A stretch of 64,000 nucleotides of DNA from Cellulomonas chitinilytica (GCF_016862675.1 NZ_BONK01000005.1:186001-250000); one strand, 5' to 3'. Counted from the stretch's first letter, positions 36,010 through 45,450 are shown. The notes: generated from the letters alone by a model not told the origin. A program made the numbers and translations.

Positions 36010-37746
36010 TCACGTCCCCCTGCCTCCATCCTCGCGTAGCGCGTCGTGGTCCGACCACTGCTCCGGACCGGGTGTCTCGCCGAGCCGCGCCAGGGCGGCC
36101 CGGTCCACGTCGTCGACGGGTGCGGGCCCCGGACGCAGCCGCCCGACGAGGCGTCGCAGGCACAGGACGAGCCACGCACCGCTCGTGACGAACGGGTCGG
36201 TCGACTCCTCGCGCCGTGCCAGCCAGCGGGAGGCGCAGGCCGCCGCCGCGTGCAGGTGGCTGTAGCGGGCGGCGAGGTCGTAGGCAGCCCCGCCGCGACG
36301 CCAGGCGGCGCTCCCCGCCGACCGGCGGACCTCGTCGTCCACGCGCGCCGTCTCGGCCTCGCACCACACCACCAGGTCCAGCAGCTCCCCGCGGTGCGCG
36401 ACGGGGTGCCCGTCGCGGCGCAGCGCCTCCCGCGTCGCGGCGAGTCCCGGGTGGACCGCGTCGGAGGCGGTGACGAGCTCGAGGTCGTCGTCGTCGAGCC
36501 ACGGCAGGTCGTCTGCCGACGCGGCGAAGACGGCCGCGGGCAGGTCGTCCACCTCGTCGCAGGCACGGGCGTGCGCCAGCGCCGGCAGGTGGTCGGCGAT
36601 CACGCCGAGGTTGACCGGCGCGGAGCCGTCGAACAGGGCGGTCACCGCGCAGTCGCGGCGCATCTTCTCGACGATGCCGTGCCAGAGCCCACCGGCGAGG
36701 TAGGACCGGGCTCCCAGGACGACGCTCAGCGACTCGATGCTGTCGTTCGCCAGCCGCGGCACCAGGTACTTCACGCAGGCCGACATCAACGGGAGCTGCT
36801 CGGGGCGCACCTGGGCGACGCGGCACGCCGCCTGCGCGAGGGCCTCACCCACCTGCAGCTCCGCGTAGGCGTCGGAGAGCCGGCGCGCGACGGGCTCCAG
36901 CTCCGCGATCGGGGCGTCGTACAGCCGCCGGGAACGGGCGAACGAGCCCGCCGCCGCCAGGCACGTGTCGAGCGCGCCCAGGGCGAAGCTCGCGACGAGC
37001 ACCCGCGTGACCTGGAGCGTGTGGAGCAGGATCTCCAGCCCCTGCCCCGGCCTGCCGACGACGTCCGCGTCCCTCGCCTCGAGCTCGGAGAACGCGATGC
37101 CACCGAATGCGGACCCGCGCAGCCCGTGCGTGCGCAGCTTCGGCAGCGGCGCCCACTGCCCGGCGCCCGCGCGGTCCCGCGTCAGGAGGAAGAGCGTCAG
37201 GCCGCGGACGCCGTCCCCGGTCCGGGCGGTCACCGTGGCACCCGAGGCGTGGCCGGCGTTGTTGATCGACCACTTGGTGCCGTCGACGCGCCAGCCGCTC
37301 GCCGTCCTCCGGGCGGTGACACCGGTCTCGAGCACGTCCGAGCCGTGCTCCTCCTCGCTGAGCGCGAACGACAGGAAGCGGCCCCCGCGCAGCAGGCCGG
37401 CCAGGGTGTCCTTCTGCTCGGCCGTGCCGGCGAGCCACACGGGAAGGCCGGCCAGCAGGTTCGCACCGAGCGCGACGGTCGCCGTGAGGTCCCGGCGGGA
37501 CAGGGTCCGGGACAGTGCGAAGCACTCCTCGAGCGAGCGGAGGCTGCCGCCCTGCTCCTGGGGGATCAGGTGCTCCGCCATGCCCCAGTCCAGGGCCTCC
37601 TGGCAGAGCTCGTGGGGGAACCGTTCCTGCCGGTCGGCGTCGACGCTCGCACGGAAGGAGCCCGCCAGGCGCTCGTCCAGGGGGGCGCCCAGTGCGCGGT
37701 CCAGGTGGGCGGCTGCTGTGGGACGGCGGGTCACTGCTGCGGGCAC
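36010..37746 (-). CDS. Acyl-CoA/acyl-ACP dehydrogenase homologue 1
   Basis: A 578-residue flavoprotein of the acyl-CoA dehydrogenase fold, about 190 residues longer than usual. FAD and substrate segments are ALSEEEHGSD, DGTKWSINNAG and GLRGSAFGGIAF. The helical C-domain is followed by an unassigned extension. In ordinary family members the catalytic base lies in YEGT; here the aligned stretch reads LFDGSAPVN, with Asp in place of Glu. GTG 37746 follows GGGGAGAA and overlaps the next dehydrogenase by 16 bases. Probably introduces unsaturation into the ACP-bound chain. Confidence 0.85.
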   Translation of the reverse strand: MPAAVTRRPTAAAHLDRALGAPLDERLAGSFRASVDADRQERFPHELCQEALDWGMAEHLIPQEQGGSLRSLEECFALSRTLSRRDLTATVALGANLLAGLPVWLAGTAEQKDTLAGLLRGGRFLSFALSEEEHGSDVLETGVTARRTASGWRVDGTKWSINNAGHASGATVTARTGDGVRGLTLFLLTRDRAGAGQWAPLPKLRTHGLRGSAFGGIAFSELEARDADVVGRPGQGLEILLHTLQVTRVLVASFALGALDTCLAAAGSFARSRRLYDAPIAELEPVARRLSDAYAELQVGEALAQAACRVAQVRPEQLPLMSACVKYLVPRLANDSIESLSVVLGARSYLAGGLWHGIVEKMRRDCAVTALFDGSAPVNLGVIADHLPALAHARACDEVDDLPAAVFAASADDLPWLDDDDLELVTASDAVHPGLAATREALRRDGHPVAHRGELLDLVVWCEAETARVDDEVRRSAGSAAWRRGGAAYDLAARYSHLHAAAACASRWLARREESTDPFVTSGAWLVLCLRRLVGRLRPGPAPVDDVDRAALARLGETPGPEQWSDHDALREDGGRGT

Positions 37747-39413
37747 AGGGTTCTCCCCTCACCGCGGGACCCGGCGCGCGCCGGCGGCGCCGGGTGCTCG
37801 ATCATCAGCGCGGCGAACATCTGCTCCGCGGTCGAGCGCGGCATCCGCTCACCGGGCCGCAGCAGCGCCAGGAGCCCGGCCGTGAGCCAGGAGACCGGGA
37901 CGGCGTCACCGCACGCGTCCACCGACGCCTGCCACTCCCGCGCGACGCACACCGCTGCGAAGAGCCGCGCGTAGCGCTCCGCCTGCCGCTGCCCGAGCTC
38001 CGACCGAGGGTCCAGTCCGGTGCCGGCCTGCGTCCGCAGGTCGTCGCTCTCGGTGCGCAGCAGGTCGAGGGCGGTGGCGAGGTCCGGGTCGTCCGGGTGG
38101 GCGCGCAGGAGGGTGGTCCGCACGTCCTGCAGCCCCGCCGTCACCGGGTCCGCGTCGGCCACGGTCTCGAAGCGGAGGTCGGCCAGCGGTCCGCACGCGG
38201 CGTGGCCGCCCCGGAAGACGCCGTCTGCGCAGCGGGGGTCGACGTCCTCCTGCAGGCAGGGCAGCTGCGCGGCGAGCGCGCTCAGCACCACCGGCTCGCT
38301 GCCGTCGAAGAGGCTGAACAGCCGCGCGTCACGCAGGAGCTTCTCGAAGATCCCGGACCAGTGGCCCTCGCGCAGGAAGTACCGCGCGCCGAGCAGCGTG
38401 CTCAGGCGGCGCATCCGGGCCTCCACGACGTGCGGGACGACGAACTTGGCCACCGCGGAGGAGACGGGCCCGAGCTCGGGGAGCACCTGCATCACCCGGA
38501 CGCAGCACCGGGCGACGGTGTCGGCCACGGTCAGGTCGAGGTAGGCGGCCGCGAGCTCCTCCTGCACGAACGGGATGTCGACGGCCGTGCCGCCGTAGAG
38601 GCGGCGGTCCTGCAGGAAGTCGACCGTGCACCGCAGCGCCGTCTCCAGGGCGCCGAGGCTCAGAGCCGGGACGAGCGTGCGCGTCACCGTCAGCGATCGC
38701 GCGACGAGCTCGAGCCCCCGTCCGGGTCTGCCGACGGATGCCGAGACGGGGACGACGGCGCCGCGCAGGCGGATCCCGGCGACGTCCGCGCCGCAGAGGC
38801 CGTGGGTGCGGATCTTGGGCAGGAGCTCGTAGCTCGACGGTGCCAGCGCGTCGAGGTCCACGAGCAGGAGCGTCAGGGAGCGCAGTCCGGAGCGCTCGGG
38901 CTCACGCACCAGCAGGCAGAGGAACCGTGCGAGCCGCACGTTGTTGATCAGCCACTTCACGCCGTCGACCACGTAGACGTCCCCGGTCCGGCGCGCCGTG
39001 ACCTCGCCGGCCACGAGGTCCGCGCCGTGCTGCTCCTCGGTCAGCCCCAGCGCCACGTACCGGCCGTCGAGCACCGCCCGGGCGACCGCGTCGCGCTGCT
39101 CGGGTGACCCGCCGAGCCACACCGGCATCGCGGCGGCCACGGGGGAGTTCGCGACGACGGCCACGGCGGGGTCCCGGCGGGCGAGGACCCGGCTGAGGGC
39201 GGCGAGCTCCTCCAGCGACGCCAGCCGTCCGCCGAGCGCCTCCGGCACCTGGTGGGCCGGGTACCCCCAGTCCTGCAGCGCGTCGAGAGACGTCCGCGGG
39301 AACGCCTCGTCCTTGTCGTCCGCCACCGCCTGCGCGTAGGTCAGCGGGCCCGACGGGCGCAGGGGGTCGCCGAGGAACGCCTCGAGGTCGTCGGCGGTGC
39401 CCCAGGGCAGCAC
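37731..39413 (-). CDS. Acyl-CoA/acyl-ACP dehydrogenase homologue 2
   Basis: A 560-residue paralogue of the preceding dehydrogenase with the same C-terminal extension. Matching motifs are GLTEEQHGAD, DGVKWLINNVR, GLCGADVAGIR and LGARYFLREGHW. The catalytic-Glu region reads SLFDGSEPVVL, again with Asp. Two divergent copies side by side suggest either a heteromer or successive dehydrogenations. GTG 39413 has GGAGG 7 bases upstream and begins 3 bases after the acyl-AMP ligase stop. Confidence 0.85.
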   Translation of the reverse strand: MLPWGTADDLEAFLGDPLRPSGPLTYAQAVADDKDEAFPRTSLDALQDWGYPAHQVPEALGGRLASLEELAALSRVLARRDPAVAVVANSPVAAAMPVWLGGSPEQRDAVARAVLDGRYVALGLTEEQHGADLVAGEVTARRTGDVYVVDGVKWLINNVRLARFLCLLVREPERSGLRSLTLLLVDLDALAPSSYELLPKIRTHGLCGADVAGIRLRGAVVPVSASVGRPGRGLELVARSLTVTRTLVPALSLGALETALRCTVDFLQDRRLYGGTAVDIPFVQEELAAAYLDLTVADTVARCCVRVMQVLPELGPVSSAVAKFVVPHVVEARMRRLSTLLGARYFLREGHWSGIFEKLLRDARLFSLFDGSEPVVLSALAAQLPCLQEDVDPRCADGVFRGGHAACGPLADLRFETVADADPVTAGLQDVRTTLLRAHPDDPDLATALDLLRTESDDLRTQAGTGLDPRSELGQRQAERYARLFAAVCVAREWQASVDACGDAVPVSWLTAGLLALLRPGERMPRSTAEQMFAALMIEHPAPPARAGSRGEGRTLCPQQ

Positions 39414-39416
39414 GGC

Positions 39417-41129
39417 TCAGCCTCCGTGCACGGCGGGGACCGGCTCGTCCACGGGGACGTGGACCACGACGCCGTCCAACGTCCCTTCGAGGAGCCGGTG
39501 GCGCATGTGCAGGCGCTGGAACTTCCCGCTGGTGGTGCGCAGCAGGGCCCCTCGGCGCAGGAGCACGACGTCGACGCCGGTGCCGTCCAGCTGCTGCGCG
39601 GCAGCGCCGCGGATGCCGGACACGGTGCTGCCGACGGACGGCGCCGGGTGGCCCACCTCGGCCAGCACGGCGATCCGCTCCGGCCGGCCCCGCCCGGGCT
39701 CGGCCGGGAGCACCACGGCGACGGCACGTCCCTGGTGGAGACCCTCGACCTCCCGCACGGCCGCCTCGACGTCCTGCGGGTAGTGGTTCCGCCCGCCGAC
39801 GATGAGCATCTCCTTGCTGCGCCCCGTGACGTGGAGGCTGCCGTCCGCGACGTAGCCGAGGTCCCCGGTCGGGCACCAGCCGTCGTCCTGGACGTGCGGC
39901 GTCGACTCCCCGTAGTACCCCCGGGTCACAGCCTCGCCGCGGATCTCGATGGAGCCGACGGCTCGTTCGCCGAGCGGGCGACCGCCCTCGGTGACCCGGA
40001 CCTCGATGCCCGGCACAGGGGCGCCGCAGCTGACGACGCCTCGCGCCGCGGCGGCTCCGGGGTCGGCCGGGATCGCCTGCCCTGCGCCGGTCAGCACCTC
40101 CCGGTCGACCCAGTCGACCGTCATCGGTGCCTCGACCTCGGCGATGGTGACGGCGAGGGTGGCCTCGGCCAGCCCGTAGCAGGGCGTCATGGCATGGGGC
40201 GTGAGACCGCTGGGGGCGAAGTGCCGCGCGAACGAGGCGGCGAGCTCTGCGTCGATCGGCTCCGCGCCGTTGAGCAGCCCGCGCACCGCCGACAGGTCGT
40301 ACTCGCCCACGGTCTCCGCAGGGACCGTGTCGATGAGGTACTTGTAGCCGAAGTTGGGGCTGACCGAGAGCGTCGCGCCGAGCTCGCAGAACCTCCGGAG
40401 CCACTCGGTCGGACGCTTGATGAAGGCCTGCGGCGAGGTCGTCCGGACGTCGGCACCGGCCCCCACCGCCGCCAGCGTCGAGAACAGGCCCATGTCGTGC
40501 GACAGCGGCAGCCAGTGGCAGACCACGTCGGCCTCGGTCAGGCCGGTCCCGTGGTGGAGCGCGCGAAGTCCCGCGAGGACGTTCCGGTGCGTCAGCGTGA
40601 CGCCCTGCGGCGCCGACGTGCTCCCGGAGGTGAACTGGACCACGGCCAGGTCGTCGGGGTCCACCGCCGGCGACCGGTACGTCCCCGCCGGCCGCAGGAG
40701 GGCCGCGAGCGGCATCGTCTCCACGCCCGGCAGGACGGCCGCGACCGTCGCGGCGAGCTGGTCCGACACGACGGCGTACCGCGCCCCGCTGGCCGCGACC
40801 ACGTGCCGCAGCCGGGCGAGGTGAGCCCCGCCGGACGTCACCGGCACCGCCAGCGGGACCATGACCGCGCCCGCGACGGCGATCCCGCCCGTGGCGCGCA
40901 CCAGGTCCACCGCGGAGGCGACGAGCACGGCGACGAGGGCGCCCGGCGCGACCCCCGCCGCGAGCAGGTTCCCGGCGACGTCACGCTGGTCGCCGGCCAG
41001 CTCCTGGAAGCTGAGGGTCTCCTCGTCGAACGCGTCACCCACCCTCCCGGCGGGGTGCCGGACGGCCGCGAGCTCGAACAGGTCGCCCAGCGTCGTGACG
41101 TCGAGCGGCAGCACGGGCTCCACGGTCAT
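39417..41129 (-). CDS. Fatty acyl-AMP ligase (FAAL)
   Basis: A 570-residue ANL-superfamily enzyme that activates a fatty acid as acyl-AMP and passes it to an acyl carrier protein. Motifs are the P-loop QFTSGSTSAPQGV, LPLSHDMGLF, the A5 motif YGLAEATLAV, GDLGYVADG and the late GKFQRL lysine region. FYKYLIDT/LLNGAEPID-type segments and carrier partnership favour a FAAL over a CoA ligase. The ATG overlaps the ACP stop as ATGA, so carrier and ligase are coupled. Confidence 0.9.
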   Translation of the reverse strand: MTVEPVLPLDVTTLGDLFELAAVRHPAGRVGDAFDEETLSFQELAGDQRDVAGNLLAAGVAPGALVAVLVASAVDLVRATGGIAVAGAVMVPLAVPVTSGGAHLARLRHVVAASGARYAVVSDQLAATVAAVLPGVETMPLAALLRPAGTYRSPAVDPDDLAVVQFTSGSTSAPQGVTLTHRNVLAGLRALHHGTGLTEADVVCHWLPLSHDMGLFSTLAAVGAGADVRTTSPQAFIKRPTEWLRRFCELGATLSVSPNFGYKYLIDTVPAETVGEYDLSAVRGLLNGAEPIDAELAASFARHFAPSGLTPHAMTPCYGLAEATLAVTIAEVEAPMTVDWVDREVLTGAGQAIPADPGAAAARGVVSCGAPVPGIEVRVTEGGRPLGERAVGSIEIRGEAVTRGYYGESTPHVQDDGWCPTGDLGYVADGSLHVTGRSKEMLIVGGRNHYPQDVEAAVREVEGLHQGRAVAVVLPAEPGRGRPERIAVLAEVGHPAPSVGSTVSGIRGAAAQQLDGTGVDVVLLRRGALLRTTSGKFQRLHMRHRLLEGTLDGVVVHVPVDEPVPAVHGG

Positions 41130-41461
41130 CGCTCTCGCGCCGCGAGGATCTCCCGCGCCAGGTCCTGCATGGTGCCCTTGCGGAACAGGGCCTCGTTCTC
41201 GATCTCGATCCCGAACGTGCGCTCGAGCTTGCCCGCGATCCGCAGCAGCTTGATCGACTCCACGTACGGCAGGTCGGTGAGTGCCGAGTCGGGCGAGATC
41301 GTGTCCGCGGGGATCCGCAGCACGTCCGCGACGATCTGGCGGACCGTCGCGGTCACCTCGTCCTCGTCTCGGCGGCTGCCCCCGACGACGGTCGTCGTCG
41401 TGCCGGCCAGGTCGGTCAGGCCCGAGAACGGGTCCGTCCCCATCGCGTCGTCGTTGTCCAC
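41126..41461 (-). CDS. Acyl carrier protein
   Basis: A 111-residue carrier with a disordered first 32 residues, then a four-helix PP-binding domain. The phosphopantetheine Ser is Ser69 in DLPYVESIKLLRI, where the usual DSL is replaced by ESI. GTG 41461 follows a G-run (GGGGGGGAA) with good spacing and keeps the protein at carrier size; a longer upstream frame lacks a ribosome site. It is the first gene of the seven-gene operon and the probable scaffold on which the acyl chain is modified. Confidence 0.88.
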   Translation of the reverse strand: MDNDDAMGTDPFSGLTDLAGTTTTVVGGSRRDEDEVTATVRQIVADVLRIPADTISPDSALTDLPYVESIKLLRIAGKLERTFGIEIENEALFRKGTMQDLAREILAARER

Positions 41462-41567
41462 TGCTGTTCCCCCCCAGGCCGCCGTCGAGCACGGAGTCGA
41501 CGTCCGGTGTCGTGTCGTGTGTCTTGTGAGTGGAGTCACGCTCGGCCCGCCTGATACCGACGCCGGA

Positions 41568-41601
41568 GGGGCGACACCGCCCGGGTGGGCGGTGTCGCCC
41601 C
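41568..41601. terminator. Perfect 15-bp terminator hairpin
   Basis: GGGGCGACACCGCCC (41568-41582) and GGGCGGTGTCGCCCC (41587-41601) pair perfectly over a four-base loop. It lies 44 bases beyond the stop of the upstream small gene (minus strand) and about 106 bases before the ACP start, insulating the biosynthetic operon. Confidence 0.85.
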
Positions 41602-41645
41602 TTCGTGGCTCGTGGGTCGGGGTGATGTCCGCAGGGGGTGTGGAC

Positions 41646-41888
41646 TCAGTGGCGGGGATCCTCGTCGACGGCCTCGACCGACAGGAGGGTGACGCCGAGG
41701 TCGCGGATCCTGGTGAGCAGCCCGTGCAGCTCGGCCTGGTCGGTGACGACCCCGGTGAGGCTCGTCGTCGCGTCGTCGTCCCAGGTCACGACGAGGTCGC
41801 CGAACCAGTGCGACCAGCTCTGGTCCAGATGGCCGGAGACCCGGAGCCGGTAGCGCGCGGGCGCCCGCCGGGCGGCGGAGCGGGTCAT
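41646..41888 (-). CDS. Small conserved actinobacterial protein
   Basis: An 80-residue soluble protein with RYRLRVSGHLDQSWSHWFGDL, followed by LTGVVTDQAELHGLLTRIRDLGVTLLSVE. This pattern recurs in many actinobacterial genomes, usually beside a membrane or transport gene, but its function is unknown. ATG 41888 overlaps the stop of the upstream membrane protein gene as ATGA and has GGAGGT 9 bases away, so the two are coupled. Confidence 0.7.
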   Translation of the reverse strand: MTRSAARRAPARYRLRVSGHLDQSWSHWFGDLVVTWDDDATTSLTGVVTDQAELHGLLTRIRDLGVTLLSVEAVDEDPRH

Positions 41889-42610
41889 GACGACCGGACC
41901 TCCGCGGCGGCGCTGGTTGCCCGGCGGCTGTCAGTGTCGAGGAGAGGGCTCCTCGCCTCCGCCGGGGGCAGCGCGGCCGGGGTGCGCTGGTCGCGCCACA
42001 GGGAGCAGCCGAGGCCGACCAGGGCGACGCCGGTGGGGATGGCGAACAGCCGGAAGTTGACCTGCGGCAGCGCAGGGATGGCGAGCGTGGCGACGGCGCC
42101 GAGGGCGAGGAGCGCGGCGGCCCACCGGGCGAGGACGTGGGCGCGGAACAGGGCGATGCCGAAGAGGAGCCCGCCGGCCAGGTAGAGCACGCCGTCGAGG
42201 TTGATGAGCGCTCCCATCAGGCCGATGTCGCCGGCGGCGTGCCCGCCGGGAACCGCCACGGCGAGGACGTCGCTGACGAAGCCGGGTGAGCTGTGGGCAA
42301 TGGCGGGCATGACGACCGCACCGGTGACCTCGACGCTCACCATGAAGATGAAGCCCAGCGCGAGCACGACGTACCCGATCAGGCCGAGCACCCCGGTGCG
42401 CCTCACCTGACGCAGGTACATGCCCGTGATGCCGGCGAGCGAGAGGGTGGCGAAGCCCACCTTCATCGACTGGCGCACCTTCCACTCGGTCGTGGAGACG
42501 AGGTCGAGGTCAAGGTGCGGGTGGTTGATCTGCACCCCGATGTACAGCAGCCCTCCGACGACGGCGGCGGCGCCCGCGGCGCGGCTGAGGGTGGTCGTGG
42601 TGATGGTCAT
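41885..42610 (-). CDS. Six- to seven-helix membrane protein (DUF4386-like)
   Basis: A 241-residue integral membrane protein with about seven hydrophobic helices and a charged C-terminal tail. Features are AAVVGGLLYIGVQINHP at the N-terminus and ALINLDGVLYLAGGLLFGIALFRA in the middle. It resembles DUF4386-type proteins with no known function. It is coupled to the small downstream gene and lies 125 bases after the MalT-like regulator gene on the same strand, its probable controller. Confidence 0.7.
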   Translation of the reverse strand: MTITTTTLSRAAGAAAVVGGLLYIGVQINHPHLDLDLVSTTEWKVRQSMKVGFATLSLAGITGMYLRQVRRTGVLGLIGYVVLALGFIFMVSVEVTGAVVMPAIAHSSPGFVSDVLAVAVPGGHAAGDIGLMGALINLDGVLYLAGGLLFGIALFRAHVLARWAAALLALGAVATLAIPALPQVNFRLFAIPTGVALVGLGCSLWRDQRTPAALPPAEARSPLLDTDSRRATSAAAEVRSS

Positions 42611-42735
42611 GTCCGGCTCCTGGTTCGCTGTCCCGGGCGGGGCGCGGCGGGATGTCTCGAACGCTAGGGACGGGTGAGGTGGCCGGGCATCACCACCTCA
42701 TGTGAACGACGATGTGAGACCCGCGGCCGACCCGG

Positions 42736-45450
42736 CTACGTCAGACCACGTTCGCGCGCGCGGCGCACCGCCGCCCGGCGAGTGGTGACGTCGAGCTTGG
42801 TGAAGATCCGCTTCGTGTGGCTGCGCAGGGTGTTGAGCGTGACGAACAGCTCGCGGGCGATCTGCGGACCGGTCAGGTCGCTGTCGAGCAGCCTCAGGAC
42901 CTGGAGCTCCCGATCGCTCAGCTGCTCAGCCGGCGGAGGGCCGAGCGTCGCCCGCGTCCGGCCGGACCCGGGGTCGGCTGCGGTGTCGAGACCGAGCAGG
43001 CGACGTGCGTGCTCACGGGCGGGTCCGTCCGTGCCGGCTGCACGCAGCAGCTCACGCATGGGCTCGCCCTCGTCCAGGTAGAGCCGCGCGTAGGCCGCGG
43101 GCTCGGGCGCCCCGGCCCAGGAGTGCCGCAGGGCCTCGAGCGCCTGCACCCGATCCCCGCGCGCGTGGTGCGCGAGGGCGGACAGCATCCGGATCTCGAC
43201 GAGGCTCCCCGCTCGTCCCGAGGCGTCGGCGGCCTCGTGCAGCCGGGACACCAGGTCCAGCACCTCGTCGAGCGCGTCGGAGTCCGGCTGCCCGCGGTGA
43301 CGGGCGATGAGGAGTCTCGCCAGGGTGAGGAGGTCGAACTCATGCAGGTAGGTCGCCTCGTCCGTGGCGGACACGCCTCGTTCGCGGGCCCAGGCGGCGG
43401 CCTCCGCGAGCATGCCGTGGGCGATCCAGATCCGGGCTCGCGCCGCGGCGACAGGGCGCAGGTCCGGGACGAACCCGGGTCGGTACAGGCGCTCCGCGGT
43501 GTCCAGGAGCCTGAGGGCCTCGTGCGGGTCGCCCTCGGCGTCGGCGACGCGCGCCATCGCGGCGAACCACCGGTACCGGCCCTCGGTCATCGCCGCACCC
43601 TCGCCGAGTGCGGCGGCGCGCTCGAGGTGCGCTCTCGCGGCCGCGAGGTCGCCGACCTCGTGCTCGAGCTCGCTGAGACCGACGTGCACGTCGGGCGTCG
43701 CCCGCACGACCGACCCGCCGTGCGCCTCGCTGACCTGCAGCGCACGCAGGCAGAGCCGCCGAGCCGTGCTGGGGCGACCTGCCGCGCGCCACATGTCGGC
43801 CAGCACCACCGTGCTGCTCAGCTCGTCGACGAGGTTGCTGCTCGCGTGCAGGCTGGACACCGCCTGCGCGAACGTCGTCAGGGCGCTCGAGACGTCACCC
43901 TGCGCCCACGCCACGAGGCCGAGGAACCCGGCCGCGCCGCCTCGTGCGAGATGGTCGTCGGGGCCGGCGAGCGCGAGTGCCCGACGAGCGTGCTCCGCCG
44001 TCCCGGCCAGATCGCCGCGCGCCTGCGCGATCGACGCCCGGTAGACGGCGACGGTCGCCGGCAGCGTGCGGAGCTCCTCAGTCTGCGCCCATCGCGGATC
44101 CGACCCGGCCGGGGCGGCGGCAAGGGTGCGTTCCGCGTCGTCGAGCCGCAGCTCGAACCCGTCGAGGTCGCCGGAGACCATGAGCATGTAGCCGTAGAAG
44201 ACGCCGAGGACCGGGCTGCGCCGGACGACGTCGTCGGGCAGCTCCTCCAGCCAGGAGAGCAACGTCGCCTCGCGGCGGTCGCGCCGGATCGCCGGCACGG
44301 CGAGCTCCATGAGGAACGCGGCGCGGACGACGTCACGCGCGGCCAGTGCGTGCCGGACCGCCTCGTCGGCCAGGTCGTGCGCCTCGTACCAGCGGCTGGC
44401 GCGCTGGTGCAGAAGGGGGACGAGGTCCGGCTGCTCGGCGAGCAGACGTGCTCGCAGCACGTCGGCGAACAGGTGGTGGTAGCGGAACCACTCCCGCTGG
44501 TCGTCGAGGGCGACGAGGAAGAGGTTGGCGCGCTCCAGCGTCGTGAGCATGTCGCGGCCGTCGTCACCGCCGACGACGGCGTCACACAGCGTCCCGGTGA
44601 GCCGGTCGAGGACGGCGGTGCGCAGCAGGAACTCGCGCACCGCTTGCTCCTGCTGCGCGAGGACCTCCTCGACGAGGTAGTCGACGAGGTAACGGTCGGT
44701 ACCGGCGAACTGGGCGATGAACCCACCGACGTCCGCCCGCCCCCGGATCGAGAGCGCTGCGAGCTGCAGTGCCGCGATCCACCCCTCTGTGCGTTCCTCC
44801 AGGACCTCGACGTCGCGGGCCGTGAGGTGCAGCCCGGTGACCGTGTTGAGGTACTCGGCCGCCTCGTCCAGCGTGAACCGCAGGTCGGCGGCACGGATCT
44901 CGACCAGCTCGCCGTGCGCCCGCCACCGAGCCAGCGGCAGGTCGGGATCGGCACGGGTGCTGAGCACGACGTGCACGTGGGGCGGCAGGTGCGTGAGCAG
45001 TGAGGTCATCGCGTGGCTGATCTCCGGGCTGTCCACCAGGTGGAAGTCGTCGAGGACCAGCCACACGTCGCCCGGTGCCGCCGCGAGCTCGTTGAGGAGC
45101 GTGGTGAGCACGAGGTCGGTCGGCAGGGGAGACGAGCCGATCAGCTCCAGCGCACCGGAGCCCGCACCGCCCAGCGCACCCTGGAACGCCGTGACGACGT
45201 ACCGCCAGAACGTCGCGGCGTCGTTGTCGGCGGCGTCGAGGGAGAGCCACGCGAGGGAGCGCCCGTCGGCGGGATCGCCGGCGAGCCACTCGGTCACGAG
45301 CGTCGACTTGCCGAACCCCGCCGGGGCGGACACCAGGGTCACCCTCGAGTCCGCGCCCCGGCGGACTCGCTCGAGGAGCCGAGGGCGTGCGACCAGGTCA
45401 CGTCGCAACCTCGGGACGCGTAGTTTCGTCGAGATCAGCGGGCCCGCCAC
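42736..45450 (-). CDS. MalT-like LuxR-family regulator
   Basis: A 904-residue ATP-dependent regulator. It opens with LISTKLRVPRLRRDLVARPRLLERV, typical of MalT/AlkS proteins. Walker A is SAPAGFGKSTL and Walker B is VWLVLDDFHLVDS. Helical TPR-like repeats follow, and a C-terminal LuxR HTH (LSDRELQVLRLLDSDLTGPQIA) ends the protein. GTG 45450 was chosen because GGGGA lies 5 bases upstream and the protein then starts at its conserved N-terminus; GTG 45510 is an alternative. The adjacent membrane protein pair is the likely target. Confidence 0.88.
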   Translation of the reverse strand: MAGPLISTKLRVPRLRRDLVARPRLLERVRRGADSRVTLVSAPAGFGKSTLVTEWLAGDPADGRSLAWLSLDAADNDAATFWRYVVTAFQGALGGAGSGALELIGSSPLPTDLVLTTLLNELAAAPGDVWLVLDDFHLVDSPEISHAMTSLLTHLPPHVHVVLSTRADPDLPLARWRAHGELVEIRAADLRFTLDEAAEYLNTVTGLHLTARDVEVLEERTEGWIAALQLAALSIRGRADVGGFIAQFAGTDRYLVDYLVEEVLAQQEQAVREFLLRTAVLDRLTGTLCDAVVGGDDGRDMLTTLERANLFLVALDDQREWFRYHHLFADVLRARLLAEQPDLVPLLHQRASRWYEAHDLADEAVRHALAARDVVRAAFLMELAVPAIRRDRREATLLSWLEELPDDVVRRSPVLGVFYGYMLMVSGDLDGFELRLDDAERTLAAAPAGSDPRWAQTEELRTLPATVAVYRASIAQARGDLAGTAEHARRALALAGPDDHLARGGAAGFLGLVAWAQGDVSSALTTFAQAVSSLHASSNLVDELSSTVVLADMWRAAGRPSTARRLCLRALQVSEAHGGSVVRATPDVHVGLSELEHEVGDLAAARAHLERAAALGEGAAMTEGRYRWFAAMARVADAEGDPHEALRLLDTAERLYRPGFVPDLRPVAAARARIWIAHGMLAEAAAWARERGVSATDEATYLHEFDLLTLARLLIARHRGQPDSDALDEVLDLVSRLHEAADASGRAGSLVEIRMLSALAHHARGDRVQALEALRHSWAGAPEPAAYARLYLDEGEPMRELLRAAGTDGPAREHARRLLGLDTAADPGSGRTRATLGPPPAEQLSDRELQVLRLLDSDLTGPQIARELFVTLNTLRSHTKRIFTKLDVTTRRAAVRRARERGLT

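Noticed and set aside
42817..45003. 728-codon plus-strand frame opposite the MalT-like regulator
   Set aside because: Shadow ORF with no recognisable domain; the minus strand carries the Walker and HTH motifs.
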